Origin: Hordeum vulgare subsp. vulgare | Lineage: Eukaryota; Streptophyta; Magnoliopsida; Poales; Poaceae | DNA length: 64,000 bases | NCBI RefSeq assembly: GCF_904849725.1 | Contig: NC_058519.1 | Location: 534,634,316 to 534,698,315 of the forward strand | Direction of reading: 5' to 3' | Shown here: in pieces, positions 33,870 to 46,911 of the stretch | Position numbering within the stretch: position 1 is the stretch's first letter | How the letters are laid out: each line of letters starts with the position of its first letter | Program-made: the position numbers and the translations under genes | The notes under the pieces: generated by a model | What the model was told of the DNA's origin: nothing | Databases searched by the model: none | Seen by the model: only the letters and a program-made list of their open reading frames with translations

Positions 33870-34591
33870 TTTATGAACATGTTTGAAAAGTATTTTGATA
33901 ATGCCTCCTTATGCCAAATACATGAAATGTATTGTCACTAATAAAGGAAGATACCTAAAACTGAAATTTTCACCATGCTTGCAAATTATTCTTGTAAGGG
34001 TTGAGTACCTAAGAAATTAGGACATCCAAGAATACTTACTATACTTTGCTCCATTAACATAAACTATGTCAAAACTGGTTTATGTGATTCAGGCACAAAT
34101 GTTAGTGTTATTCCTTTCTCTTTATATAGAAGATTGGATTTGCATAAAATGACACCTACTGAAATATCTTTGCAAATGGCTGCTAAATCCACTCCTATAC
34201 CTATTGGCATTTGTGAATGTGTTCCTATTGTGCATGCAAATGTTACTATCTTAATGGATTTTGTTATTCTTGATATGCCCGAGGACGACAACATGTTGAT
34301 TATTCTTGGTAGACCGTTTTGAATATTATAGGAGCCGTTATTGATTGCAACAAAAGCAAGGTTACTTTTCACGTTAATGGTAACCAACATACGATATATT
34401 TCTCTAGGAAACAAAGTTCAGTGAATAATATCAACGCAATTAAACCAATTGAGACAATTTCTATTGGAGAATCCAAATTTACTCTTCCTACTAGCAAAAA
34501 GAGATATGAAATTATTATTGTTGGGGAAATGCATATCCCCATCGAGGTAACCTCGTGTTATCCGAAGATTTCTCGATTTCATGTTATTTAG
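33870..34591 (+). pseudogene. Aspartic protease of Athila-type copy 1
   Basis: Matches the retroviral-type protease that ends gag in Athila-lineage elements. Visible parts are CDSGTNVSVIPFSLY, with the catalytic Asp-Ser-Gly at 34085-34093, then TPTEISLQMAAKST, PIGICE, FVILDMPEDDNMLIILGRPF and VIDCNKSKVTF. The frame stops right after GRPF (34321) and resumes in another frame. The active-site triad is kept here, although copy 2 has lost it. No reverse transcriptase follows. Confidence 0.8.
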
Positions 34592-34986
34592 AAATGATTT
34601 GTTAATAAGACTTGATCAACCTTACTAATGCATTCTTTCTAAGGGGCGTGGGAACGATAAATTTAGTAAGCACAACCTAATGTACCCATAGTTTAATTTT
34701 ATTTTTAATAAAGTAGAATACTATGATTTTCTATATTTTTTAATTATTCGTGCAATAAAAATGTCCCAAACATAAACGTTCTCAGAATGGTGTGAAAATT
34801 TAGTATTTTTTCTTAATAAAAAAAAAAATTGGCACTTGACGCACCCGAGGGGGTGCACCTGTGAGCCACGAGTTCACACGGCGTGCCTAGTAGGCTTCCA
34901 CGTCCCACAAGGACCCCACCACTTGGTGCATCATCCCATTGCCTCCTCCTACCTCAAGAAAAAATCACCATTTCCTCGGGCGGTAA
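34592..34986 (+). other. 3' non-coding remnant of Athila-type copy 1
   Basis: Begins collinear with copy 2 after its protease (TTAATAAGACTTGATCAACC at 34599 and 51401), then runs through CGCACCCGAGGGGGTGCACC, a short perfect-looking inverted repeat near 34840. No frame, and no trace of the ORF2 that copy 2 carries in its 3' part. Confidence 0.55.
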
Positions 34987-36622
34987 TGATACGTCTCCAA
35001 TAGAACGATAATTTATGAAGTATTCATGCCGTATTTGCCTATGTGTACAATACTTTTATATGGTTTTTGTGCACTTTATATGATATAGTTAGAACTAAAC
35101 CGGACTGACGTTGTTTTATGCAGAATTGTCGTGGTGTTGTTTTTTGTGCGAAAAATAAAAGTTCTCGGAATCGTGCAAAACTTTTTATGATTTTTCTAGA
35201 GAAAATAAGAAATACTAGAGCGAAGAAGCACCAGAGGGGAGCCACGTGTGGGCCACAAGCCTACAGGGCGCGCCCACCGCCTAGGCGTGATTGTTAGCTC
35301 ATGGGGGCCACGTGGCTCCGGTTGACGTGATTCCAACGCTGAAAATTCCTATGAATCCATAAACCCCCGAATGTTAGCCTAGAGCTTCCTCTATGCCACT
35401 GTAAGCCTTTGTACCAAAGAAAGCTCATCCGAGCCCTATTCGAGCACCCTGCCAGAGGGGGTAATCATCACTGGAGGCCATCTTCATCATCTCAATGTTG
35501 TCCATAATGAGGAGGGAGTAGTTCATCCTTAGGGCTGAGGGTATGTACCAATAGCTATGTGTTTGATCTCTCTCTTTCGTGTTCTTGAGGTCTCACGATC
35601 TTCACGTATCACGGGCTTTGTTAATATAGTTGGATCATATAGTGTTCGTCCCTTGCTATCTTGATGTGATGAATTGAATCTTTCCTTTTGAGATTTTGTT
35701 ATGTTGGATTGCATATTGGATTTAAGATCACTTGATGTATGGCTTGCATATGGATACCCGTGGTGACAATGGGGTGTTCTATTGATTCACTTGATATATG
35801 TTTTGGTACTCAACTTGTGAATTCCCGTGGTTATAATGGGGTAGTATATGCATAGGGGTTAATACACGTTCTTGCCTTACTTTCTCTAGTAGAAATCTTG
35901 GGGGTACTCTTTGAAGTACTTTGTTTTGGATTGAATATGATGAATCTGAAATTGTTTGATGCATGTCGAATAATTAACCCACGAGTACTTGAGGTGACAT
36001 TGGAGTATCTAGGTGACATTAGGGTTGATTGATATGTATCATATGTGTTATTTTACTACAAACTCTAGATCTGTTCGTGACACCTACAGGAATATCCCAA
36101 TAGATTGCTTGGAAACAATAACTTTGAGGTGGTTCTACTACCTATAACAATTTCATCTTGTGTTCTTCAGTAGATATGAACTTTGGAGTGATTCTTTGTT
36201 GCACGTTGAGGGATGATCATATGATTCTATTATGTTAGCATTGTTGAGAGGTTGCCCTAGTGAAAGTATGAACCCTAGGCCTTATTTCCAAGAATTTATA
36301 TAACATCTTGCTCACTGTTTGCCACGTCTCACCTTGCTGTTTTGATATTTTTATATTGCAAAAAACTATATCGACTATCCATAATACACTTGTATCACCA
36401 TATCTTTGCCCAACTAGTGCACCTATACAATTTTCCATTGTATTGGGTGTGTTGGGGAAACAAAAGATTTCTTGTATTTGATTATAGGGTTGTTTGCATC
36501 CTACACTTCCCACGGATTGATATGCCTTAGGTTAGCCACTTGAGAAAAAATTGCTCTTGTCCTACAAAACTCTGCACTTGGATAACAACTTCTACAAGAA
36601 TAAAGTTGCATCGTAGACATCA
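34987..36622 (+). repeat. LTR of a related but distinct gypsy type, about 1.64 kb
   Basis: Opens TGATACGTCTCCAATAG and shares the first few hundred bases' theme with the copy 1 and copy 2 LTRs (GGACTGACGTTGTTTT, AAAATAAAAGTTCTCGG). It then diverges: CCGTGGTTATAATGGGG and CACGGATTGATATGCCTTAGG appear in its second half, and it ends near GTAGACATCA. It is either the 3' LTR of copy 1 with a different second half, or a solo LTR that landed at the end of copy 1. The flanks GGTAA and CATAA do not form a clear duplication. Confidence 0.6.
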
Positions 36623-36889
36623 CATAACGTGGTGATAAGATGGGACAACGGAGGAATAAATGATAATTACACAAATGATTAGTAATAAAAAATGTTAGCA
36701 TTTTATAACATTAGTTCTCTACACAAGATGGCAAACTGCTCTACGCACGATGTTTCTCACGGTTGAGACGGATGCGACACACTCTTCTCGCATCTCTGTG
36801 CATGCGCTCTGCGAGTTTCCCACCATGCGTGAACAATCACATATGTTTGGGGAGCCATATGCATGTGGTTTCACCGCACCCTATGCCAC
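36623..36889. other. Unassigned spacer between LTRs
   Basis: 267 bases with no recognised element. GCCAC at 36885-36889 precedes the next LTR and would be its left target duplication. Confidence 0.3.
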
Positions 36890-38241
36890 TGATGTGTCTC
36901 CAATGTATCTACTTCTCCAAGCACTTTTGCTCTGGTTTTGACCTCTGATTCACATGATTTGAATGAGACTAACCCGGACTCACGTTGTTTTCAGCAGAAC
37001 TTGGTATTATTTTTGTATAGAAATAGAAGTTCTCGGAATCGACCGACACTTTTTGCGAATTATTTTTGGCATTTGTAAGGATTTATGGAGCGAAGACCTA
37101 CCGGATTTCTTATGGGTCCCACGTGGCTCCTCCGACCCCAATTCCAGTCCTATGAAATGTAATCTTCAAATAAAAAATCACAGAGAAGTTTTCATCGTGT
37201 TTCACAAGACGGAGCCGCCACCACCTCCTGTTTTTCCTCCAGAGGGATGATCTGGAGCCCGTTTTGGGCTCTCAAGAGGGCGATTTGTCGTCGTCGTCAT
37301 CGCCATCACTTCTTCATCAAGAGCACCATGATTCTCACCATGAAGAGTGAGTAATTGCTTTGTAGGCTTGCTGGACATCGGTGGGATTGGATGAGATTGA
37401 TCATGTAGTCGAGTTAAGTTTGATAGGGCTTGATCCATAGTGTCCACTATGTTCTGAAATTGATGTTTTTATGACTTTGCTATGCTTAATGCTTGTCACT
37501 AGGGACAGAGTGCCATGATTTTAGATCTAAAATTATTATGTTTTCATGAATATGAGAGTGATTTGGATCCTATCTTGCAAGTTGTAGTTACCTATTATGT
37601 GTCTTGATCCGCATACCCCTAGGTGTCAATAATTGGGATTCTTTCCGGTGATTGTCTTAGTTTGAGGAGTTCATGTATTCACCATGTGCTAATGCTTTGT
37701 TCCGGTTGTCTATTAAAAGGAGGCCTTAATGTTTCCAATTGGACCCTATTGCCATGGGAGGATAGGACAAAATATGTAATTCAAGTTTTTGATCGCAAGC
37801 ACGTATGACTATATACGAAATACATGCCTACATTATATTTATGTATTGGACCTTGTTCTATGTTGCCCTAGTGTGTAACTGTTACATGATCAATGCATAT
37901 AAATCATTATCCATCATTGATTCACGTGCCTGCATTTTACATATATTGAATCTTGCTAAGTTACTACTGTTGGTACTACTGTCACACCTTCTACTCAATT
38001 GCTACTATTACTATCGTTGCTACTGTTACAAAAATTGCCGGTATCACTGTTATTGTTACCACTATCATATGTTGTGCTACTAAATCCTTGCTGCAGAGAT
38101 ACATCCCAGGTGTGGTTGAATTGACAACTCAATTGTTATGGACAATAAATATTCTTTTGCTCCCCTCGTATTGAATCAATAAATTAGGGTAAAATACTAC
38201 GTGTGAAGAATGTCGCAATCCCCTATACTTGTGGGTTATCA
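36890..38241 (+). repeat. 5' LTR of Athila-type copy 2, 1,352 bp
   Basis: TGATGTGTCTCCAATGTATC to CTTGTGGGTTATCA, collinear with 26432-27658. Intact TG and CA ends. Confidence 0.85.
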
Positions 38242-38252
38242 ACACCATTTTC

Positions 38253-38269
38253 TGGTCCCGTTATCGAGG
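38253..38269 (+). promoter_or_regulatory. Primer-binding site (tRNA-Asp type), copy 2
   Basis: TGGTCCCGTTATCGAGG, same offset from the LTR as in copy 1; a mutated form of the tRNA-Asp complement. Confidence 0.7.
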
Positions 38270-38426
38270 AGCATAGATCTATTTATTATGTTGAATTGAG
38301 GATATCCATTTGCCACTATGAAGAGTCTGAAAGATAATCGAACTAAGATCATCCCCTCTCGGACAAGAGGAGGTAAGGAACTACCATCTAGCTGTTCTTT
38401 TGATTGACCTACTATTTTGAATCAGC

Positions 38427-40045
38427 TTGTTACACCACCACCTGTTGATCATCCTCATATGTCACATGAACTTGATGATGCTACTTGATGCTCATATTGC
38501 TAGAGCTAGTGAACTTGAAAATGGTGAAACTGGTGAAGATATTCAATTACCTATTACACCTCGTCCACCTAACAGATATGAATTACCTTACATGCGTGAA
38601 GATTATGTTATGGATTGTGAGGTAGCTAGGGACTTTCTTGCTTGCAACGATAGAGATGATTTGAAAAAGTTACTATCCAAAGTAAAAGAAAAATCTGCGA
38701 TGGAGAAAATGAGACATGATCCTAAATTTGTTGCTTCTCCTATAGTTGTCACTGATAAGGGCTATGAATTTCCTATAGACCCTGAATTAATTCCAATAGT
38801 AGAGTCTGGTCCTTTTCATGGTTATGAAAATGAAACTCTAGTTGAACACCTTAAGAAACTGAATGATATTGTTGTCTTGTTCACCAATGATGAAAAGATA
38901 CGGTACTATTATATCTTGAAGCTTTTTCTTTTCTCGCTGAAAGGCGAGGCCAGGTAATGGTTTCTTTCTCTTGCTCGTGGTTGTATGCATAGTCCACAAG
39001 AAATTCTTTATTACTTCTTCGACAAATATTTTCCTGCCCATAAGAAACAAGCTGCCTTACATGATATATTTAACTTTATGCAAATTGAAGAAGAGAACCT
39101 CCCTCAAGCTTGGGGGAGGCTTCTCAATCTACTTAGAGCTCTGCGTGATTGTCCTCTTAAGAAAAATAAATTCTTGATATCTTTTATAATGGACTAACTG
39201 ATGCTTCTAGGGACTTCCTAGATAGTTGTGCTGGTTGTGTTTTCACGAAAATAACGGTTGCACAAGTATAAGAGTTACTAAATAATATATTGCAAAATGT
39301 CGATGATTGGACACTCCCTGAACCACCACCCGAACCTATCCAAAAGAACAGAGGTATTCTATTGTCAACCTTGAAGATATGCGAGAAGCAAAAAAGATCT
39401 ATGAAGGAGAAATGTATTAAAATTGAGGATGTCGAGAAATTACCACCGATTGAAGAAATACATCGACTTGATACCCCAACAAAGGTAGTAGAGGTAAAGA
39501 CTCTCCGTTCCTTTACTGAAAAATGGTATACCTTATGCTAAGACTCCCAATTAGTGCATGGATGAATTTGACAACTACATTGTTAAACAAGAACAATTTA
39601 ATAACTATGTTAATAATCAATTAAATAAGAATGCCATGATGATAGAATGCTTAAGTGACTTCATGTTTAAAATTGCTAATAATGTGAAAGGTCTAGGTAA
39701 ACATGCTTCTATGGTTCACACCTAACCAGATCAAGTAGCTAAGTCACAAAATGAGTTGATGGTGGAGATGAACAATATTAATGATCATGTTATTAGAGTA
39801 ATGACTAGAGGAGGTAGAATGACTCAGGAACCTCTTTATCCTGAAGGTCATCCTAAAAGAATAGACCAGGATTCTCATAGAATTAATGATGATACTCCTG
39901 GTCCCATTAAGAATAAAAAGAAAAAGAAAAATGACCGGACTTGGCATGGCCCTAGTGAACCTGATATTGAAAAACCTGCCGAGAACCATAATGATGTTTC
40001 TATTTTTGATGCTGAGACACAATATGGTAGTGAAAATGTACATAA
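38427..40045 (+). pseudogene. gag of Athila-type copy 2, 5' part
   Basis: The frame from 38427 reads through the gag N-terminus (RYELPYMREDYVMDCEVARD, VVTDKGYEFPIDPELIPIVE) to an in-frame UAA at 38955-38957. It continues in the same frame through the gag domain core (QEILYYFFDKYFPAHKKQAA, NLPQAWGRLLNLLRALRDCP) to 39197. A frameshift near 39165 moves the next part (LTDASRDFLDSCAGCVF, then PPIEEIHRLDTPTKVVEV) to another frame. The C-terminal linker (VIRVMTRGGRMTQEPLYPEG) follows and is cut at 40045 by the copia insertion, with the remainder resuming at 50388. Confidence 0.87.
40041..40045. repeat. Target-site duplication CATAA, left copy (right copy 50388-50392)
   Basis: CATAA flanks the BARE/Angela-type element on both sides, and the gag linker reads on from one copy to the other. 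Confidence 0.88.
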
Positions 40046-41868
40046 TGTTGGTGAACGTCGCAAGGAAAACAAAAAATTTCCTACGCGCACAAAGACCTAT
40101 CATGGTGATGTCCATCTACGAGAGGAGATTTGGATCTACGTACCCTTGTAGATCGCACAGCAGGAAGCGTTAAGAAACGCGGTTGATGTGGTAGAACGTC
40201 TTCACGTCCCTCGAACCACCCCGCGAACCGTCCCACGAACCGTCCTGCGATCCGTCCCACGATCCGTCCCGTGATCCGTCCCACGAACCGTCTCGCGATC
40301 CGTTGCACGAACCGTCTTGCGATCCGTCTCAGGATCCGTTCCGATCTAGTGCCGAACGAACGGCACCTCCGCGCTCAGCACACGTACAGCTCGACGACGA
40401 TCACCACCTTCTTGATCCAGCAAGAGGGGGCGGAGAGGTAGAAGAGTTCTCCAGCAGCGTGATGGCGCGCCGGTGGTGGTGATGATCTACTCCGGCAGCG
40501 CTTCCCCTAAGCTCCGCAGAAATACGATCTAGAGGAAAAACGGCGTGGTATAGGGTCGAGCAACACGTGGCAAAGTTGTGTCTCAAAAACCCTCAATACC
40601 TCTAGTATATATAGGAGGGAGGGAGGGGAGGAGGCAGCCTCAAACCCTCAAGGTTTGGCCGAAATTGGAGGTGGAGGAGTCCTACTCCAATCCTACTTGG
40701 AGTAGGATTCCACCTTCCCACTTGGAAACTCTTTCCACCTTCTGTTTTTTCCTTCTCAAACCTTATGGGCCTTAGTGGGAACTTATTCCAGCAAACTAGG
40801 GGCTGGTTTATCTCTTCCCATAGCCCATGAGACCCCTTGGGGCGTGACACCCCTCCCGATGGTCTCCGACACCCCTCCAGGCACTCCTGGTACACTACCG
40901 ATGAGCCCGAAACTTTTCCGGTGACCAAAACAGGACTTCCTATATATCAATCTTTACTTTAGGTTACCAACACCTATAACTCAACTATACCGAAACGTCT
41001 CCGAACCTTAAGTGTGCAGACCCTGCGAGTTCGAGAACTGTGTAGACATGACCCGAGACACTCCTTGGTCAATATCCAATAGCGGGACCTGGATGCCCAT
41101 ATTGGATCCTACATATTATCCGAAGATATTATTGGTTGAACCACGGTGTCAAGGATTCATATAATCACGTATGTCATTCCCCTTGTCCTTCGGTATGTTA
41201 CTTGCCCGAGATTTAATCATCGGAATCCGCATACCAATTTCAATCTCATTACCAGCAAGTCCCTTTACTCGTTCCGTAATACAAGATCCCGTGACTTACA
41301 CTTAGTCACATTGCTTGCAAGGCTTGTGTGTGATGTTGTATTACCGAGTGGGCCCGGAGATACCTCTCCGTCACACGGAGTGACAAATCCCAGTCTTGAT
41401 CCATACTAACTCAATGGACACCTTAGGAGATACCTGTAGAGCACTTTTATAGTCACCCAGTTACGTTGTGACGTTTGATACACACAAGGCGTTCCTCCGG
41501 TGCGAGTGAGTTATATGATCTCATGGTCATAGGAACAAATACTTGACACGCAGAAAACTATAGCAGTAAAACGACACGATCGATATGCTACGTTCATAGT
41601 TTGGGTCTTGTCCATCACCTGATTCTCCTAATGATGTGATCCCGTTATCAAGTGACAACACTTCTCTATGGTTAGGGAACCTTGACCGTCTTTGATCAAC
41701 GAGCTAGTCAACTAGAGTCTTACTAGGGAGAGTGTTTTCTCTATGTATCCACACATGTATTTGTGTTTCCAATCAATACAATTATAGCTTGGATAATAAA
41801 CGATTATCATGAACAAAGAAATATAATAATAACTAATTTATTATTGCCTCTAGGGCATATTTCCAATA
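40046..41868 (-). repeat. 3' LTR of the BARE/Angela-type element, 1,823 bp
   Basis: Ends TGTTGG and CCAATA (the final ACA mutated). A TATA element (CTATATATAC on the minus strand, near 40600) fits the LTR promoter. At 40200-40345 it carries a minisatellite of CCGTCCCACGAA / CCGTCC(C/T)GCGAT units. Compared with the other LTR it lacks about 60 bases equivalent to 49420-49483. Confidence 0.9.
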
Positions 41869-44830
41869 GTCTCCCACTTGCACTATAGTCAATAATCTAG
41901 TTCACATCACCATGTGATTTCAACGAATCCAACACCCATATAGTTCTGGGGTCTGATCACGTCTTGCTCGTGAGAGAGGTTTTAGTCAACGGTTCTAAAA
42001 CTTTCAGATCTGTGTGTCCTTTACAAATCTTTATGCCATCTTATAGATGCTCCTACTACGTGTTATTCGGAAATTCTCCAAATATCTACTCTACTATACG
42101 AATCCGTTTCACTACTCATAGTTATTCGGATTAGTGTCAAAGCTTGCATCGACGTAACCCTTTACGACGAACTCTTTAACCACCTCCATAATCAAGAAAA
42201 ATTCCTTAGTCCATTAGTTACTAAGGATAACTTTGACCGCTGTTCAGTGATTCAATCCTAGATCACTCTCTGTACCTCTTAACAGACTTGTGGCAAGGCA
42301 CATATCAGGTGCGGTGCACAACATGGCATACTGTAGAGTGTACGGCTAAGGCATAGGGGACGACCTTCGTCCTTTCTCTTTCTTCTGTCGTGGTCGGGCT
42401 TTTGAGTCTTACTCATATTCACACCTTACAATACAGCCAAGAACTCCTTCTATGCTGATCTATTTTGAACTCCTTCAAAAACTTTGTCAAGGTATGCATT
42501 TCATTTGAAAGTTCTATTAAGCATTTTTTATCTATCTCTATAGATCTTGATGCTCAATGTTCAAATAGCTCTATCCACGTCTTCCTTCCAAAAACCCCTT
42601 TCAAACAACCTTTATGCTTTACAGAAATTCTACATTACTTCCGATAAACAATATGTCAACCACATATACTTATCAGAAATTTTATAGTGCTCCCACTCAC
42701 TTCTTTGGAAATACAAGTTTCTCATAAACCTTGTACAAACCCAAAAGCTTTGATCATCTCATCAAAGCGTATATTCCAAATCCGAGATACTTGCACCAGT
42801 CCATGAAAGGATCGCTGGAGATTGCATACTTGTTAGTATCTTTAGGATCGACAAAACCTTCTGGTTGTATCACATACAATCTTTCCTCAAGGAAACCGTC
42901 GAGGAAACAATGTTTTGACATCCTATGTGCAATATTTCATAAATAATGCAGCAACTACTAACATAATTCTAACAGACTTTTAGCATCGCTACGAGTGAGA
43001 AAGTCTCATCATAGTCAACTATTTGATCTTGTCGGAAATATCTTTGCGACAAGTCGAGCTTTTCTTAATAGTGACTTATCACCATCATCGTCTGTCTTCC
43101 TTTTAAAGATCCATCTTTACTTAATAGTCTTACTACTATCAAGTAGTTCTTCCAAAGTCTACACTTTGTTTTATACATGGATCCTCTCTCGTACTTCATG
43201 GCCTCGTAGGTTCATTGCTGCCTAACAACATGACCTCCAAGACAGGGTTATCGTACCACTCTATAGTAGTACGCGACCTTTGTCGACCTACGAGATTTGT
43301 AGTAACTTGATCCGAAGCTCTAATGATCACTATCATCAGCTTCCACTTCAATTGGTGTAGGCGCCACAGGAACAACTTCCTACGCCCTGCTACATACTGG
43401 TTGAAGTGACGGTTCAATAACCTCATGAAGTTCCACCACTCTCCCACTCAATTCTTTCAAGAGAAACCTTTTCTTGAGAAAGGATCCGTTTCTAGAAACA
43501 AACACTTTGCTTCCGGATCTGAGATAGGAGATGTATCCAACTGTTTTGGATATCCTATGAAGATGCATTTTATCCTCTTTGGGTTCGAGCTTATCAGACT
43601 GAAACTTTTTCACATAAGCGTCGCAGCCCCAAACTTTTAAGAAACGACAGCTTAAGTTTCTCCAAACCATAATATTTAATGTGTCATCTCAACGGAAATA
43701 CGTGGTGCCCTATTTAAAGTGAATGCGGTTGTCTCTAATGCATAACCCATAAATGATAGTGGTAATTCGGTAAGAGATATCATAGTATGTGCCATATCAA
43801 AATAGGGCGTAGCTATGACGCTCGGACACATCATCACACTATGGTCTTCCAGGTGGCATGAACTGCGAAACAATTTCCACATTGTCTTAACTGTGTACCA
43901 AAAACTCGCAACTCAGATATTCATCTCTATGATCATATCGTAGACAATTTATCCTCTTGTCACGATGATCTTCACTCTGAAATAACTTTGAACTTTTCAA
44001 TATTTCAGACTTGTGATTCATCAAGTAAATACTCTTGTATCTACTCAAATCGTCAGTGAAGTGAGAACATTACGATATCCACTGCGTGCCTCAGCGCTCA
44101 TTGGACTGCACACATCAAAAATGTATTACTCCCAACAAGTTACTCTCTTGTTTCATGTAGCATGATCTGCATGTCTCAGGTGATTCAAAATGAAGTGAGT
44201 ACAAACGATCCATCCGTATGGAGTTTCTTCATGCGTTTTATACCAACATGTATGGTCTTGCATGTCTCAAACGTTTCAAAAATGAGTGAGTACAAAGATC
44301 CATCGGCATGGACCTTCTTCATGCAATTTATACCAACATGACTCAAGTGGCAATGCCACAACTAAGTGGTACTATCATTACTACTTTATATCTTTTGGCA
44401 CCAATATTATGAATATGTGTAACACTACGATCGAGATTCAATAACCCATTGAGGGTAATTATTCAAGCAAATAGAATAACTATTATTCTCTTTAAATGTA
44501 TAATCGTATTGCAATAAACACGATCCAATCATGTTCATGCTCAATGCAAACACCAAATAGCAATTATTTAGGTTTTACCACCAATCCCGATGATAGAGGG
44601 AGCGTGCGATGTTTGATCACATCAACCTTGGAAACACTTCCAACACGTATCGTCACCTGGCCTTTAGCTAGTCTCCGTTTATACCGTAGCTTTCATTTTG
44701 AGTTACTAATCACTTTAGCAACCGAATCGGTATCCAATACCCTCGTGCTACTAGGAGTACTAGTAAAGTACACATCAATATCATGTATATCAAATATACT
44801 TCTGTCGACTTTGCCAGCCATCTTATCTAC
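41869..44830 (-). pseudogene. BARE/Angela-type pol: integrase, reverse transcriptase, RNase H
   Basis: GTCTCCCACTTGCA at 41869-41882 is the inverted polypurine tract. Moving rightwards on the plus strand (backwards along the element) the order is RNase H remnants, then RT around 42600-43000 (LYVQPEGFVDPKD-like and IRFDEMIKAFGF-like phrases). The catalytic YVDD has become YVVD near 42645-42660. Integrase C-terminal parts follow: YALETTAFTLNRAP (43676-43882) and LKVWGCDAYVKKFQSDKLEP with SKVFVSRNGSFL (43380-43670). No frame is longer than about 100 codons, so pol is dead. Confidence 0.8.
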
Positions 44831-45620
44831 CAAGTATCTGGGGTAGCTCCGCCTCAGTGACCGTTCCCCTCATAACAGAAGCACTTAGTCTCGGGTTTGG
44901 GTTCAATTTTGGGTTTATTCATTAGAGGAGCAACTGATTTGTCGTTTCATGAAGTATCCCTTCTAGCCCTTACCCTTCATGAAACTAGTGGTTTTACTAA
45001 CCATCAACGATTGATGCTGCTTCTTGATTTCTACTTTCGCAGCGTCAAACATTGTGAATCACTCAAGAATCATCATATATATCCTTGATTTGTTTACAAT
45101 TCATCACGAAGCTCTAGCAGCTTAGTGGCAGTGACTTTATAGAACCATCACTATCTCATCTGGAAGATTAACTCCCACTTGATTCAAGCAATTGTTGTAC
45201 TCAGACAATCTGAGAACATGCTCATCGATTTGAGGTTTTCTCCTTTACTTTGTAGGCAAAGAATCTTGTCGGGGGTCTTATACCTCTCAACAAGGGCATG
45301 AGCATGAAATCTCAATTTCATCTCTTTGAACATCTCCTATCTTCAGCGATGTTTTCAAAACGTCTTCGGCGCCTTGCTTCTAAGCCATTAAGTATTGCGC
45401 ACCGAACTATCATGTAGTCATCAAAGAAGTGTATGTTAAATGTTCGCAACATCCATAGACGACGCCCGAGGTGCAGCACACCGAGAGGTGCATTAAGGAC
45501 ATAAGTCTTCTGCGCAGCAATGAGGACAATCCTCAGTTTTACGGACTCAGTTCGCAAAGTTGCTACTATCAACTTTCAACTAAATTTTCTCTAGGAACAT
45601 ATAAAAACATTAGAGCTATA
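44831..45620 (-). pseudogene. BARE/Angela-type gag
   Basis: On the minus strand, LIAAQKTYVLNAPLG, DDYMIVRCAILNGLEARRRR and RFENIAEDRR (45318-45572) match the copia gag. A CCHC-like zinc-knuckle trace with an in-frame stop lies near 44835-44885. Many stops. Confidence 0.7.
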
Positions 45621-46866
45621 GCACAAGCTACATCGTAATTCGCAAAGACCATTAGACTATGTTCACGATAACTAGTTCAAATAATCATATTACTTAAGAA
45701 CTCCCACTCAAAAAGTACATCTCTCTAGTCATTTGAGTGGTATATCATCCTCCACTATCTCAAGTCCGATCATCACGTGAGTCGAGAATAGTTTCAGTGG
45801 TAAGCATCTCTATGCTAATCATATCAACTATATGATTCATGCTCGACCTTTCAGTCTCATGTGTTCCGAGGCCATGTCTGCACATGCTAGGCTCATCAAG
45901 TTTAACCCGAGTGTTCCGCGTGTGCAACTGCTTTGCACCCGTTGTATGTGAACGTTGGGTCTATCACACCCGATCATCACGTGGTGTCTCGAAACGACGA
46001 ACTATAGCAACGGTGCACAGTCGGGGAGAACACAATTTCATCTTGAAATTTTAGTGAGAGATCACCTCATAATGCTACCGTCGTTCTAAGCAAAATAAGT
46101 TGCATAAAAGGATTAACATCACATGCAATTCATAAGTGACATGATATGGCCATCATCATGTGCTTCTTGATCTCCATCACCAAAGCACCGGCACAATCTT
46201 CTTGTCACCGGCGCCGCACCATGATCTCCATCTACGTGTCGCCATCTGGGTGGTTGTGCTACTCATGCTATTACTACTAAAGCTACGTCCTAGCAATATA
46301 GTAAACCCATCTGCAAGGACAAATGTTAGTTTAAAGACAACCCTATGGCTCCTGCCGGTTGCTGTACCATCGACGTGCTAGTCGATATTAACTATTACAA
46401 CATGACCATCTCATACATCCAATATATCATATAACGTCATTGGCCATATCATATCACAAGCATACCCTGCAAAAACAAGTTAGACGTCCTCTAATTGTTT
46501 TTGCATGTTTTACGTGGTTGCAATGGGTATCTAGTAGATCGCATCTTACTTACGCAAAAACCATAACGGAGATGTGCAAATTGCTATTTAACCTCCCCAA
46601 GGACCACCTCGGTCAAAACCAATTCAACTAAAGTTGAAGAAACAGACACCCGCCAGTCATCTTTATGCAACGAGGTTGCATGTCAAGCGATGAAACCAGT
46701 CTTTCGTAAGCGTACGAATAATGTCGGTCCGGGCCGGTTCAATCCAACAATACCGCCGAATTGATAAAAGACTAAGGAGGGCAGCAAATCGAACATCACC
46801 GTCCACAAAACCCTCTGTGTTCTACTCGAGATTACATCTATGCATGAACCTAGGTCATGATGCCAC
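45621..46866 (-). other. Untranslated leader and primer site of the BARE/Angela-type element
   Basis: No protein match. Phrases such as GCGTGTGCAACTGCTTTGCACC and GTAATGTCGGTCCGGGCC-like stretches are ones I associate with the leader of this copia group. At 46851-46866 the plus strand reads GGTCATGATGCCAC, giving TGGCATCATGACC on the element strand, a mutated initiator-tRNA-Met primer site (normal form TGGTATCAGAGC) directly next to the LTR. Confidence 0.6.
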
Positions 46867-46906
46867 TGTTGGTGAACGTCGCATGGGAAACAAAAATTTT
46901 CCTACG

Positions 46907-46911
46907 CGCAC
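46907..46911. repeat. Target-site duplication CGCAC, left copy (right copy TGCAC, 48545-48549)
   Basis: Flanks the solo LTR; one C/T difference between copies, the kind of change expected from methylated cytosine decay. Confidence 0.75.

Larger units (their letters stand above)
26432..34986 (+). mobile_element. Athila-type gag-protease element, copy 1
   Basis: Contains a 5' LTR (26432-27658), a tRNA-Asp-type primer site (27670), gag (32150-33860) and protease (33870-34591). A 4.3 kb foreign LTR lies between the primer site and gag. Gag and protease resemble copy 2 (36890-53366) in content and order. No reverse transcriptase or integrase is present in either copy, so the family looks non-autonomous. 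The interior seems to stop at 34986, where an LTR of a related but different type begins. Confidence 0.8.
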
